A stretch of 64,000 bases of DNA. It comes from Aspidapion aeneum. Taxonomy: Eukaryota; Arthropoda; Insecta; Coleoptera; Brentidae. Location: the NCBI GenBank assembly GCA_963576565.1, contig OY755047.1:27225171-27289170 (forward strand), given 5' to 3'. The notes below the pieces were generated by a model. That model was not told where the DNA came from, did no database searches, and was given only the letters and a program-made list of their open reading frames with translations. A program made the translations under genes and the position numbers. Positions 9,101 through 19,195 of this stretch are shown here, in pieces (within the stretch, counting starts at the first letter, position 1; every line of letters begins with the position of its first letter).

Positions 9101-11466
9101 AATGGCATCCAAAAAACGACATTTTTTCTTATCAATGCCGAATGAAGGACAAACCCCCAACCAAACGTTCTATTTTATCTATCATAGGAACAATCTTCGA
9201 CCCTTTAGGTTTTCTTTGTCCCTTGTTGCTACAAGCAAAATTTATTTTGCAACAGTTGTGGATATCGAAAGTAGGCTGGGACGAAGAACCAGATTCTTCT
9301 ATCATCGACTCTTGGAACAAACTTCGTTCTGAATTCCCGCTTCTTTCCAATTTTCAATTACCCCGACAAATCAAACTGTCAAAAACCAATACCTGTCAAA
9401 TCATCGGCTTCTGTGACGCTTCAATTCGAGGCTACGCAGGCGTCGTATATTTTCGTGTAGAAGAGGAAAACAATATATCTGTTTCTCTCATATCTGCAAA
9501 ATCTAGGGTCGCGCCTATAAAGTCACAAACTTTGGCTAGGCTAGAACTCCTAGGCGCATTTCTTTTAAGCGAATTAATTGACTTCGTTTTATCTAGCTAT
9601 GAAGGAAAAATAACTTTTACAAATATCGTTACTTTCTGCGATTCGCAAGTCGTATTGCACTGGCTTTCATCCCCTCCTAATCGCTGGCAAACCTTTGTTG
9701 GAAATCGCGTCAGTAGAATCCAAGAAATCATTCCCTCAAACTCGTGGCGCTACATTCCTTCTGCTTTGAATGCAGCCGATATTGCGTCACGAGGGGCCAC
9801 CCCTTCACAGCTCATGTCACATGACATGTGGTGGAACGCACCGTCGTTTTTGTGGTCTCCCGAAAACGAATGGCCCGATTTTCATAAACCAAAAATGCCG
9901 ATTGATTTCGGAGATATTAATCTGGAGGAAAAGCCAAAAGTCTGTTGCAATGCGATAATTGATGTCAACTTCTTAGATCAGCTTCTTATCAAATATTCAT
10001 CTATATCCAAAATTCAACGTATCATTTGTTATGTCCTTCGAATAGTTAACCTTTTTCAAACCCATTCCTATCAAAAACCCACTAAGCCGCCGGACCAAAA
10101 AGTTATTTTGGAGAATATTGTTTTTCCTACCACCGGTGAGATGCAAAGTGCGTTACACCTTCTTATCAAACGCGTTCAAGGTTCTTGTTTTTCTGAGCTT
10201 TTTTCTGCGTTATCTAAGGATAAACCAATACCGAAACCTTTGCGAAAACTTTCACCTTTTCTTGATGAGAATAATATCATTAGAGTCGGTGGCAGATTAC
10301 AAAAATCTGACCTTTTGTCTTATTCTGCAAAACACCCCGTCTTACTTTCGAGTGACCATCGTTTAACTACACTTCTTATCGAGTCCGCTCATCGACAATA
10401 TCTTCATCCTGGGTTTAAAACATTACATAATCTGCTTTTACAGCAATTTTGGATATTATCTGCCAGACGGGCAATTCAAAGAACCATATCCAAGTGCTTG
10501 CAATGTTTTAGAATCAACCCTAAACCCTATAGACCGCCCATAATGAGTTCACTTCCCGCTCATCGAATCAATCAGCTTAAACCTTTTTCGAGTGTAGCTA
10601 TCGACTTTTGTGGACCTTTCTTTGTGATTCCTCATCGTTACCGTGGTTGTAGAGCTTTCAAATCGTATGTCTGTGTGTTTGTCTGTACGGCCACACATTG
10701 CGTGCATTTGGAATTAACCATGGAACTGTCCACCGAAGGGTTCGTAGGTGCATTCCATCGATTCATTTCTAGACGCGGAAGCGTGACGCAATGCTGGTCA
10801 GATCAAGGCAGTAATTTTATAGGGTTTCGTAACCAATTACTGGATTACGCAAGAAGTGCTGCCACCAGACTTTCTATTCGTTGGCATCTGGGACCTCCTC
10901 TCAGTCCACATTTCAATGGCCTGGCAGAAGCTGGCGTCAAAAGTTTTAAAACTCACTTTGTTCGAGTTGTCGGCGACCAGAAGTTGTCTATCATGGAGAT
11001 GTCCACCCTTACCTGTCGCATAGAAGCCGTACTTAATAGTCGCCCTTTATCTCCTGCCTCTTCAGACCCACACGATCTTCAACCTCTTACCCCTGGGCAT
11101 TTTTTGACACTTGAACCCCTTAACTCTGAAATTCCGGGGTCAGATTTGTCCGAGGTTCCCCTAAATCGGCTCTCGAGATGGCAACTAATCCAAAAACTAC
11201 ATAATGATTTTTGGAAACGGTATTCTATAGAGTATTTGCATACGCTACAACAGCGACACAAGTGGGCTGATTTGTCCCCAAATATCAAATTAAATGATTT
11301 GGTTATCATAACAAGTGATCACATTCAAACGCCTTTGAAATGGCCGGTCGGTCGGGTCATCGAACTGCATCCCGGCGGGGACGGTCAGGTGCGTGTTGCG
11401 ACGGTAAAAACGGTTACCGGTGTTTATAAGCGGCCAGTTGTAAAACTGTGCCTCTTGCCAAATTAA
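6196..11466 (+). CDS. gag-pol: BEL/Pao Gag-Pol polyprotein (Gag, protease, RT, RNase H, integrase)
   Basis: One frame of 1,756 residues from the ATG at 6196; the frame is open further upstream, but only from a TTG at 6154. Order, numbered from that ATG: a DUF1759-type Gag region (about 110-265); three zinc-knuckle-like motifs from about 360 (CX2CX3HX4C, CX2CX4HX4C, CX2CX4HX4H); a protease of the A17/DUF1758 type with LDSGSQ (Asp487); reverse transcriptase with Asp822 in ADIKQMF and YIDD at 898-901; RNase H with Asp1074, Glu1117, Asp1149 and Asp1195; an integrase with an HX4H..CX2C zinc site (1399-1437) and catalytic Asp1470, Asp1536 and Glu1578; then a C-terminal KWPVGRV block (DUF5641-like). 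All catalytic residues are present and there is no stop or frameshift, so the protein looks functional. It would copy the element's RNA into DNA and integrate it. Confidence 0.96.
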   Translation: MSVKKAVQKRKGFLSAITECYVLSQTAEKDERARNEFQVRYADLDETFDKCMLAHNDVIMLLDDSDDEEFKTQDAILSEARKYFYACKGVYSKIFPVEAPSFSGSYVRQNEYETPKLKELGIPIFRGDKKLWPSFFDLFNKIIDQNQSLSNVRKLQYLFSYLEDEPLKLISGISLSDQNYKIAYDKLVNRYQNKRDLANDALSSIMNSTLKNESAKELRNLIDTFSESLEILKSLSFDVDSWDFIIFFILLEKLDIPTRSNFEMSHANTNTEIPTFQSLFQFLEKRCKVLESLPQSTAPKKVPIYQKSNSMQNQSGQKPTYQNSNSMRNQFGQKPTYKSSNSPFIGLAGTSTNSSTGIKCFRCNQGHVLSKCQTFLDLSPIDRLSFVKQKKLCLACFHPLHNVDTCKSKYSCRTCNSKRHHTLTHILETNQESGSQDTSPVIHTPPVNNLHVSLNASGPSGTFLLCTAIIDVMDGCGNFQPVRALLDSGSQTGFISEKCIQRLNLPRRSYTTEIFGLNQMSSFTSKGLVQCHIKPQGQVTPLLNFEAIVVPQLCSNMPTFSLNDNQWKHLGNLKLADPSYFKSRPVDLVIGCELFAQIFKEGRVLGQVGQPSALETIFGWVVMGKVDEVGSLTERTSCFLTSHSPPLEVILPRFWEIEHLPKKQILSKEEKQAESIFTASVLRQPSGRFMVDLPFKDKINPDLGNTYPQAYRRFLLLENRLIKNPDLYTAYSNFMQDYIDSNHMSLVLSSQPKVDVSCFLAHHCVLKPESLSTKLRVVWDCSAVTPKNISLNDTLLSGPKLQKDIASLLLTFRLNPIAYIADIKQMFRQVLISPYHRPYQRILWRFSPQDPLSVWELSTVTFDMTCSPFLAMRTLNELAEREKERFPMASTVLKTSIYIDDILGTSPSLSEALSLQTELNDLLKSGGFELKKWASNCPELLATLPESDRQMPLSFDKEEPHFIKVLGLQWHPKNDIFSYQCRMKDKPPTKRSILSIIGTIFDPLGFLCPLLLQAKFILQQLWISKVGWDEEPDSSIIDSWNKLRSEFPLLSNFQLPRQIKLSKTNTCQIIGFCDASIRGYAGVVYFRVEEENNISVSLISAKSRVAPIKSQTLARLELLGAFLLSELIDFVLSSYEGKITFTNIVTFCDSQVVLHWLSSPPNRWQTFVGNRVSRIQEIIPSNSWRYIPSALNAADIASRGATPSQLMSHDMWWNAPSFLWSPENEWPDFHKPKMPIDFGDINLEEKPKVCCNAIIDVNFLDQLLIKYSSISKIQRIICYVLRIVNLFQTHSYQKPTKPPDQKVILENIVFPTTGEMQSALHLLIKRVQGSCFSELFSALSKDKPIPKPLRKLSPFLDENNIIRVGGRLQKSDLLSYSAKHPVLLSSDHRLTTLLIESAHRQYLHPGFKTLHNLLLQQFWILSARRAIQRTISKCLQCFRINPKPYRPPIMSSLPAHRINQLKPFSSVAIDFCGPFFVIPHRYRGCRAFKSYVCVFVCTATHCVHLELTMELSTEGFVGAFHRFISRRGSVTQCWSDQGSNFIGFRNQLLDYARSAATRLSIRWHLGPPLSPHFNGLAEAGVKSFKTHFVRVVGDQKLSIMEMSTLTCRIEAVLNSRPLSPASSDPHDLQPLTPGHFLTLEPLNSEIPGSDLSEVPLNRLSRWQLIQKLHNDFWKRYSIEYLHTLQQRHKWADLSPNIKLNDLVIITSDHIQTPLKWPVGRVIELHPGGDGQVRVATVKTVTGVYKRPVVKLCLLPN

Positions 11467-11701
11467 AAGTAATTTTAATTTTCTACCTTTTACCGGGTAT
11501 TACAATAGGTTTTTTATTTTTAATTTTTTTTTTTGAATTTTTTGTTTGTTTGTTTTGCCTTTATTCGGGATTACGTTATCTCTAAATAAACTTACGATAC
11601 TTATCTATTTTCAATCATTTATATTTATCGGTCGATTCTTTTTCTTATATCTATATCTGTCCGGTTGAGATTCTAAATTTGTGTGTTTTGGAGGGCAGTT
11701 A
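11467..11701 (+). promoter_or_regulatory. BEL/Pao 3' untranslated region with candidate polypurine tract
   Basis: A short T-rich spacer follows the stop codon. GGAGGGCAG at 11690-11698 lies just before the 3' LTR start and is the best candidate for the plus-strand primer. There is no room for an envelope gene. Confidence 0.65.
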
Positions 11702-12174
11702 TGTTAGCTCCCGCTAAATTTCGCGGTTGTTTATATATATTTTTAAAAACACACAACTGTATGAAGGGCAAAGCGCATTCCGCGTATTTGGACATGCGCA
11801 CCAACAACCAGTGAGATCATTGTCAATCGCCAAGAGAAAAAGGCGTGTTAATTTCGTTCTCCAACTATTTTAAATATCTACACCTGAAAGTGCTCGATTT
11901 TTGTGTACTGAAGCATAGAACTGGAAACTTCAACCCTTCAGCTACGTGGTGACATCATTAGATCCAATCGGGGGCCCCTGGGAACGAGGAGAACTTGAAT
12001 GCAAAGGAGGTGAGTGCTTGTCTATGATTACCGTTGTGTGATATCAATATTTTACCTATGGACATTTTGATTATTTCGTAATTTCATATCAATCTTTATG
12101 TTTGCTCGCGATATCATTAAAAATATTTACAGTCCATTCATTGCTTTTAACGTTTTTCTATCCGCGAGTTACCA
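11702..12174 (+). repeat. BEL/Pao 3' LTR
   Basis: 473 bp direct copy of 5319-5791, with no difference noticed by eye. It is followed by the second copy of the target duplication (TTTCCT, 12175-12180). Confidence 0.96.
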
Positions 12175-12650
12175 TTTCCTCACTACCTCAAAACGAAAGT
12201 GTATAACCAATGTATCCTTCCTTTAATTACCTATGGATCCCAGAGCTGGACAATTACAAAATCAAACATGGATAAGGTAACAAAAGCCCAAAGATCAATG
12301 GAAACACAAATGTTACATGTAAAGTTAACAGATAGAGAAAGTTATGATGATAAATAAAACAAAAGTAAGGGATGTCAGAGGAAAAGTAGCAAAATTAAAA
12401 TGAAAATTTGCCGAACATAATATCAGACAGAAAGACAATCAATGGAACAAATGTATTGTAAACTGGAGATTATGGGAAAATAAAAGAAGTTGGGGAAGAC
12501 CCCAAATAAGATGGGCGGACGATTTGCAGAACACGCGGGAGCTAGATGGATGAACACGACGACAGACAGAGAAGAGTGGAAGATGTTGGAGGAGGCCTAT
12601 GTCCAAAGATGGATCGAAAAGGGCTAAATGGATAGATAGATTGATTGATT
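12175..12650 (+). pseudogene. RTE-like non-LTR retrotransposon copy B, part 2 (3' end)
   Basis: Continues the copy interrupted at 5318. On the plus strand it encodes, with frame breaks, the RTE-like C-terminus including a WGRPQIRWADDLQN stretch and a final region equivalent to EAYVQRWIEKG, then ends GGGCTAAATGGATAGATAGATTG, a tetranucleotide tail typical of this copy family (compare 31372-31390). Collinearity with copies A and D shows that part 1 and part 2 were once contiguous. Confidence 0.8.
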
Positions 12651-13793
12651 TATAACAGATAAATTGAGACGTCACTGATTAGCTGTGTTGCTTTTGGTTA
12701 AAACCAATCTTAACCATACTTTCGATCTAGGTTCTAGTTTGATAATTTTTTAGTAAGGTTAAGTGATTTTTTTTAAACTTTAGCTTTCACACGCTCCTCC
12801 AGACAGTTTTTCTTTAAATATAAACGTTGCATTATGGCTAGTTTTTGAGTCCCACTGGTCTCATAAAAGAATTTTTTTTATAATTAAAGCCTTTTTCTCC
12901 CTTCAAATTTAAATAAAACCATCTAATAAAGACGCTGCTCCAGCCCTTTTTGGACAGAGGAATGGGCATGGTGTATAATATGATAATCCAAAATTTATAG
13001 CCTAATAATTCTTTACCCAATAAATTACCGCCTATTTCGCGTGGTTTTCGTAATCGTTTTCGCCATGCGTTATTAAGTATATTTTTTGTGGGGTGGGAAA
13101 TATGTCGTATATACCTATATCAAAAACACAAAATATCGAAAAAATAAAATTTAAAAAAATGTAATACGCGGTATGCAATTTGCGAGAATAACAAATACCC
13201 ACTTCTCACCTGTTTCGCTGCATATGATGGAATGACGAAAAATACTGATCTAAATTAGCGAAAAATATTTCAAGGGGAGATGGATGAAGAGAAGAATTTG
13301 TTTATATTTTTATCAAAAAAACTGCTATATTAGTTTTTCTCTTTCTAAGCATAATCTTCGTGGTCACTATAGCTTTTACTCTAATAGTATGTTTTTTTTA
13401 ATAACTACAAGCTAAAATACCCACAAACAATTAATGAGAGATTTTGTGATCCACAATTATTACGATGCCAAAGATAGTTGACGTAGTGCGCCACCTAGCG
13501 GCAAATTTATCTTGATTTAGTTTGTATTTAGTAAATGTCACGTTTAAAGATGTAGGTACATATTTCCTTAAATTTTCCAGAAAAGATTGTGTAGATATCT
13601 TTGGTAAGATCTCTTAGATAGGTATGTGGTATATAAGTCGCAAGATGTTCAGATGTAAATACGATACAAATTAGATATCTCAAATATTTCTTTTGCTATC
13701 TGGAATTAATTGGAACACGAACGTTGGAATAAGAATTTGGGGACAGACTGTGCACTAAAGAGAAATTAATGGGGTTTTGATAAATCAGCCTTA
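12651..13793. other. AT-rich stretch without recognisable gene
   Basis: Nothing coding or repeat-like could be supported apart from the CTCF-like motif listed separately. Confidence 0.5.
13488..13501 (-). promoter_or_regulatory. CTCF-like motif
   Basis: The minus strand reads CCGCTAGGTGGCGC, close to the CTCF core known from flies and vertebrates (TAGRKGGCGC). A second match lies at 44049-44065 on the opposite strand. The motif is short and use is unproven. Confidence 0.4.
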
Positions 13794-13801
13794 CCTAAGC
13801 C

Positions 13802-15112
13802 TAGTGCTGCCACCGAGACGAGAGATTCTCTCTCGACGAGACGAGAGAGATATTTTCTCTGGAATGAAAGCTCCAGACGAGACTAGAGAAAGACCATTTC
13901 TCTCGTTTCTCTCGTTCTCTCGAGCAAAAAAGGTTAGTTTTACAATTTTTTATGATTTACCATCTGTTTGACTTTGTATTGACCTATTATAGAGTATTTA
14001 ATATTTTTTAAATAAAAGATATGCAAAATTGACATGTATTCCTTCCTTGACAACATGTATGCTTTAATAAATTCATTAATTATGTCAATAATGCGTTATA
14101 TCTGAAAATGATGTAAATATTTTTAAAATAAGAAAGAAACAAAAATCTAAAAATGTAGGGTGTTTCGATTAAAAAAGATCCCTCCTATCAAAATTTGACA
14201 TTTACCAAATGAGTTATACATTTTGGCCAGCAAATTAAGAAATAAAACGTATTAATCATCTTTTAGTATTTATTGGAAAAAAGGTGGGTTGTTAAAAATG
14301 TTCGGAAAAACCCAGTAGATAAAACTCTTATATCAGCACTTCCATAGGACTTAAGAGCAGGTGGAAAGGCCTTGTTGTTCTTGGGTTAAAAATTATATTT
14401 ACTGAATAAATAAATTTCACCCTTAATTGGAAGTTAAATATAATTTTATCATGGGCGCACCCAGGGGGAGAACCTCGGAGCCCGGGCCCCCCCAAGCCTA
14501 AGAATTGTTTAGATATTTTCCACATATTTCATGAAAATGGCACAAAATACGGCATTATGGGGTCTCGCCCCCCCCCCCAAGATATATTCCTCCTGGGTGC
14601 GCTACTGAGTATAATGTTAAAACCGGAGACCGTAACTTACTACCTGCAAACCAATAGTTCTATGTAAGCGTATAGCGATAGAAAATTTAATAATTTATTG
14701 CTTTATTTTTAAGGATTTTTATCATACACTTAGGATTTTAGGTGCAGGTTTAAATAATATATTAATTTCATCTGCATCATCTGGTATTTTAGTATATGTA
14801 TTGTATTTACTTCTTTATTTATTGTATGGGTATGCATATACAGAGTATATCCCAGAATGGATTTTATTTTGGAAAAAAGTGAGTACCATAAATAACAATA
14901 TTCACCTTGAAAATACACTTTTACACAGGGTGCCTCAATAACTTTTTATAGCTGATATAAATCACGAGACACGAGAGACGAGAGACGAGACATGACAAGA
15001 CGAGAGAAAGGCTCTCTCGAACGATAAAAGGGACCTATCGTCGAGACGAGAAACCGATTTTCTCTCGCATAACGAGATGATACTCGTCTTGTCTCGTCTC
15101 GCGGCAACACTA
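13802..15112. mobile_element. 1.31 kb non-autonomous hAT-type element with CGAGA-rich ends
   Basis: Ends TAGTGCTGCC and (complement of the right end) TAGTGTTGCC, flanked by a perfect 8 bp duplication CCTAAGCC (13794-13801 and 15113-15120). An 8 bp duplication with TAGTG ends is diagnostic of the hAT superfamily. The first ~130 bp and last ~150 bp are packed with GAGACGAGA/TCTCTCG repeats on both strands, like the subterminal binding arrays of hAT transposases. The middle is AT-rich, has no transposase frame and holds a smaller inverted-repeat element (14450-14607). Confidence 0.9.
14450..14607. mobile_element. 158 bp inverted-repeat element nested in the hAT
   Basis: The left end CATGGGCGCACCCAGG is mirrored at the right by CCTGGGTGCGCTACTG; the interior is rich in C or G runs. 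A related left end, CAGTGGCGCACCCAGG, occurs at 45374, which suggests a hAT-like MITE family. No clean target duplication was found. Confidence 0.6.
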
Positions 15113-15120
15113 CCTAAGCC

Positions 15121-18100
15121 TTTTAAAGGTCCAGGGTTGGATGGGACAGGCGGGCAACCGGGCAAATGACCGGTGGGCCGGTATAATTTAGGCCGGTTCG
15201 GTTCGTTTTGGTTCGCAGGCCCGATGTACCTATTTCAAATTATTAATAGTTATTTTTGTAGACATATTTGACAAACGAAGTAATTAAAACATTAAACATT
15301 TAAATTTAAAAAATCTGTATGTAGTAACTCCAGGCCTGCGTTACTCGTTTGATTGTTATAGGTACTTTTGTATGAAAATAAGTATGTATAATGTATCAAG
15401 GAGATAATGTGATAATGGCACTAACTTATTAAAAAAATTTAATAAAAATATTGTCCAATTTCTTTACTTATTTGTGTTGCTGTTGTGAAATCTCTTTTAA
15501 CACACTTTGGTGACTTCGGTACGGCCTTGCCAATATCTCATATCTTAGTTGCGAAAGGTCATTTTTCGTGCTAAAATACATAAAAAATCTAAGAAATCGG
15601 TTAACCGATTGAAAAATCGGTATTGGGTCCAATTCAAATTATGAGATCATAGATAAAATTGCAGCATCAACTTCATTATTATAAAAGTCGTTACCATATG
15701 AAAAATTAGCATAGGTACCTTCTCTGTCCCCGGTAGTTAAAAGGGCGCAAGTGACGAAAGTGTGGGTCTGAAAAAAACGACTTCAAAGTTTCAATTGTTC
15801 TACAGTTACTTCTATTCGTTTTTTGTTGTTTTTTTTAAATTTTATTATATAGGACATGATCTAAAATCCGTCGAGACCAAAAACCTAAAAAAATTACATG
15901 CAGCGTTTTAAATAACGGGGGCAGTGCTGTTGTATGTTGAAATTTTGTGCGTGTTTGGTTTTTTTTTGAGTTTTCATTTTGTGAAAAGATTAGATATTAA
16001 TTATGTTAATAGGTACTTAGTGTTTAATATAGGCATACAAAATATAAAACTTTACAAAAATATCTAGAGCAGTATCACAGATATTAATAAAAAAGGAGAT
16101 TTTCTAGAAGTCTTTAAACACCTTGTATCTCACAAGTTAGGATGTTTAGGACATGCAAATTACATCCTTTAAAATTAGCATGTTATTTAATAACAAAAGC
16201 TCCATAATATCAGGAACAAAAATAACACAATATGAGTTCGTTTTCTTTGCCGTAAAATTTTTGTGCCGAAGCAAGGGCAAATAAAAAAAATATGCCAGGG
16301 CCGGTTTGTTTGAGCCCACGAACCCTGTAGAAGTTATAACATTATTAGATGAAAATTAAGAAGTATATCCTTATTAAGGTTTTTGGTCAAGTTAGGTGTA
16401 TTCATAGAAGAGCATCCACGCAACCGAGTTTGCAATTATTCATAGAAATGCTAATTCCATTCAATAAAGTTTCCCCATAGTCAGCAACGTATGGGTCAAA
16501 CATACCTATACATATACCTAATAGCCTTTGGTTTCCTTCAAATCACTTGAGGCAACAAATAATTATTCGTGGCTAAGCGGGTGTAAAAAGATTTTGATTA
16601 TCTTGTATTTTTCCGTGGGCAGCTCGAAAGCTGTACATTCACGGGGGTCCAAAATCTAATAGACATCTATTAAGTGTTACAGTTAACTGTTTCCTCCTTA
16701 TTGGACCCTTCAGAACACTGCGTGGTTAATGTGACACCTTTGTAAAGCTAGAGAGACGGTATATACATCTGATCTTATGATATTGGTAAGAAAAATGATA
16801 AATATTGCATCATCATATCAGGAGATTACAAACGTGTCTTAATCTTAAACATAAATCGTTTGCACCACACACTTCCTAGGTTGACGTCCTAATACCCTTA
16901 CATCATGTCAACCAACCAAGTTCCGGCTAGCATGCCCAAATTATAAACATGACAATATATCATTTTGTATTTCATTCTAACAAATAAATTAAAATTATGC
17001 AACATGCCAAAATATAATACGGTAGTTAACGATGTAATTTCAAAAATGCCTATTTTTAGTACGTACCACTTTTATAATGCCGATAGTATAAATTATTTAT
17101 TTCTAGAAATGGTAGAAAAAAGAGATCTAAGGGTACAAACACCGGAAAAGATAGCTGTCCTGTTCATGAAATTTGGCGAAAATGGCGGGTAAAATAATTA
17201 AAAGAAAACAGCTCCTAAATTTTCAGTCACAATATTGTAACCAAAAATTGAAACAAACTTAAAAAAACAATGTATTTGTATATAGGTTCAGTGTCCTAAA
17301 TATGGCCTTAAAAACTAGGATTTGAGTCTTAACGTTGGTCTCATGACAGTATTGGATTAGAAATTTAAAACCTATATTTATCACAGGTCAATTTCAGCCA
17401 AATTCCAATGTGGACCATTTCCCTTTGATTTTGTGCGTAGCAATTTTCAGTTCTTTTTTGTGCTGGTTTCTTCTGGGTTCGGTAAAGAATATCCTGGTAG
17501 CCGATTTACGTTTCTGTGCTCATTTCGCAGCAGCGCGGTTTTAAAGTAGGCACGCGGAAACGACCGACAGACGCCGACGCGACATGTTATTTACTTTCAA
17601 ACATTTTTTAAAGTGCGCATACTCCACTGTCTCATTTCTACATACACAAATTCTCTCCTTCTTACGCTAAAAGGTTTCATGGAAGTTCACAAGAGTCTAG
17701 AGGGAGGCCGTGGCCTTTTGCACCGATTGAAAAAAATGTAGTTAACCGGTGTGTAAGGTTAGGTAAGATTAGGTTTCAAGTTAATATCCCTAGGCTTTTG
17801 CCCTCAAAACCGGGATTTGGAGAGGTTTCTACAGAAAATTATTAAATGTCAAGTATATCTAACCTAAATAATTAGCTACTACCAAATTTATTTCATTAAT
17901 TTTTTACTTTAATTGCATAATCGCGTAAACTAGAAAAGCACAATGTAAATTTAATCAAAAGCCCTCGAGGACTCAAGAAATTGTTCAAAGTTGACGTAAA
18001 AGGGTTTCCTCAAAAGAGAAATTTACTAGATTTACATATTCAAAAAATTTCGTGATTTATTCTCATCTAAATACAATTTAATTAGCTTGTCTTGTTAATT

Positions 18101-18169
18101 AATGTCTTAAGTCTTGTAACTGCTAAAAGTAAGATTAACTTTTCATCAAACATTGACATTTTAGGATAT
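15121..18169. other. 3 kb without recognisable gene
   Basis: AT-rich. It contains a GC-rich patch of CCGG-type words at 15150-15225, several short unrelated frames and no terminal repeats that could be paired. A 62-codon frame at 17004-17192 is not supported by any homology seen. Confidence 0.5.
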
Positions 18170-18359
18170 ACCTACCTACTAAACAGAAACGCAACCCTAG
18201 GCATTATATAAAGTCTCTCAACTTTCCCGTTTTAGTCGTGTCATAGTACTCTTTGAGGCTGCATTTGTCACCATTTTTGACGTCGTTGAAAGCTTTTGCT
18301 TATTTTTATTTGTACAAATAGTGGCAGATCTAAAAGTACAAACAGCTGAGAAGATATAT
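18170..18359 (+). repeat. 190 bp direct repeat, left copy
   Basis: Matches 18972-19161 with two base differences seen. The copies start ACCTACCTACTAAACAG and end GAGAAGATATAT; their starts are 802 bp apart. They lack TG..CA ends, so they do not look like ordinary LTRs. Confidence 0.9.
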
Positions 18360-18639
18360 CAAGGCCAACACAAAAATAGAGGCCACGACCCTGAAAAAAT
18401 CAGCTGTTCTCCCGGGGCTGAATTTTACATTGGGTCTTATGGGAGGTCAGACGTTTTTTTATGATATTTTCAAAATGGCACTACAGATTTCCGCAAAATT
18501 TCAGTGAAATATTCTCAGACACCATCCCGATATTCCATCAAAGGTTTGTAAGGAAGCAACATGATTAAAAGGTTAAAATATTCAAGATTTGGCATTCTTT
18601 ATTTTGAATTCAAATTACCCGCCATGTACCACATGCCAA

Positions 18640-18965
18640 CTGTTATATTTGACATGTATTTGACTTTGTCATATGTGATTGTCACATTCGCTTCTGCTTT
18701 AAACTTCATTTTTGTGTGAGCTAATGAAGCGGCTATGAAAAATTAGGGCTTACTATACATTTAAAAAAAATTGTTCTGCTAGAATAAAGTAAAAACAATC
18801 TCAAAAACGGCTTTATTTAAAAAAAAAATCAAATATCCATGAACCGTCATTCCAACTTCAATATTTTAAAGACAATAAGCTGTGTCGTAACGTGACCAAC
18901 AAAAAAAAATCAGCCCCGGATGTGACGTCAACAAAGTGGAGGATCGTGGCCCGTCCATTTTGATA
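18640..18965 (+). repeat. Dispersed repeat, copy 2 (copy 1 at 1381-1760)
   Basis: Collinear with the reverse complement of 1381-1760 (see that entry). It lies wholly between the two 190 bp direct repeats and ends next to a second ATCGTGGCCC-like word. Confidence 0.7.
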
Positions 18966-18971
18966 GCCCTG

Positions 18972-19161
18972 ACCTACCTACTAAACAGAAACGCAACCCT
19001 AGGCATTATATAAAGTCTCTCAACTTTCCCGTTTTAGTCGTGTCATAGTACTCTTTGAGGCTGCATTTGTCACCATTTTTGACGTCGTTGAAAGCTTTTG
19101 CTTATTTTTATTTGTACAAATAGTGGCAGATCTAAGAGTACTAACAGCTGAGAAGATATAT
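18972..19161 (+). repeat. 190 bp direct repeat, right copy
   Basis: See 18170-18359. It ends 27 bp before the target duplication of the hAT element at 19196. Confidence 0.9.
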
Positions 19162-19195
19162 GTATAACTCATTGAGTTGTATATGGCCCTGAAAG

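Larger units (their letters stand above)
5319..12174 (+). mobile_element. Full-length BEL/Pao LTR retrotransposon
   Basis: This 6,856 bp element has two 473 bp LTRs, a leader, one Gag-Pol frame and a purine-rich tract before the 3' LTR. TTTCCT occurs directly outside both ends (5313-5318 and 12175-12180), giving a 5-6 bp target duplication in line with the family. Reading the two LTRs base by base showed no difference. With an unbroken 1,756-residue polyprotein, this indicates a very recent insertion of an element that was active. No envelope-like frame lies between the end of pol and the 3' LTR. A primer-binding site could not be assigned: the sequence after the 5' LTR (TAAGTGTTCCTCCGAACCG) lacks the usual TGG start. 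Confidence 0.96.

Noticed and set aside
17004..17192. 62-codon frame starting at an ATG, with a LEMVEKRDLRVQTPEK stretch
   Set aside because: No homology, no conserved second copy and no splice signals recognised; a frame of this length is expected by chance in 64 kb. A faint resemblance to 18320-18350 was too short to use.
18170..19161. LTR retrotransposon with 190 bp LTRs
   Set aside because: The repeats lack TG..CA ends, a primer site, a purine tract and a target duplication; kept only as a direct-repeat pair.
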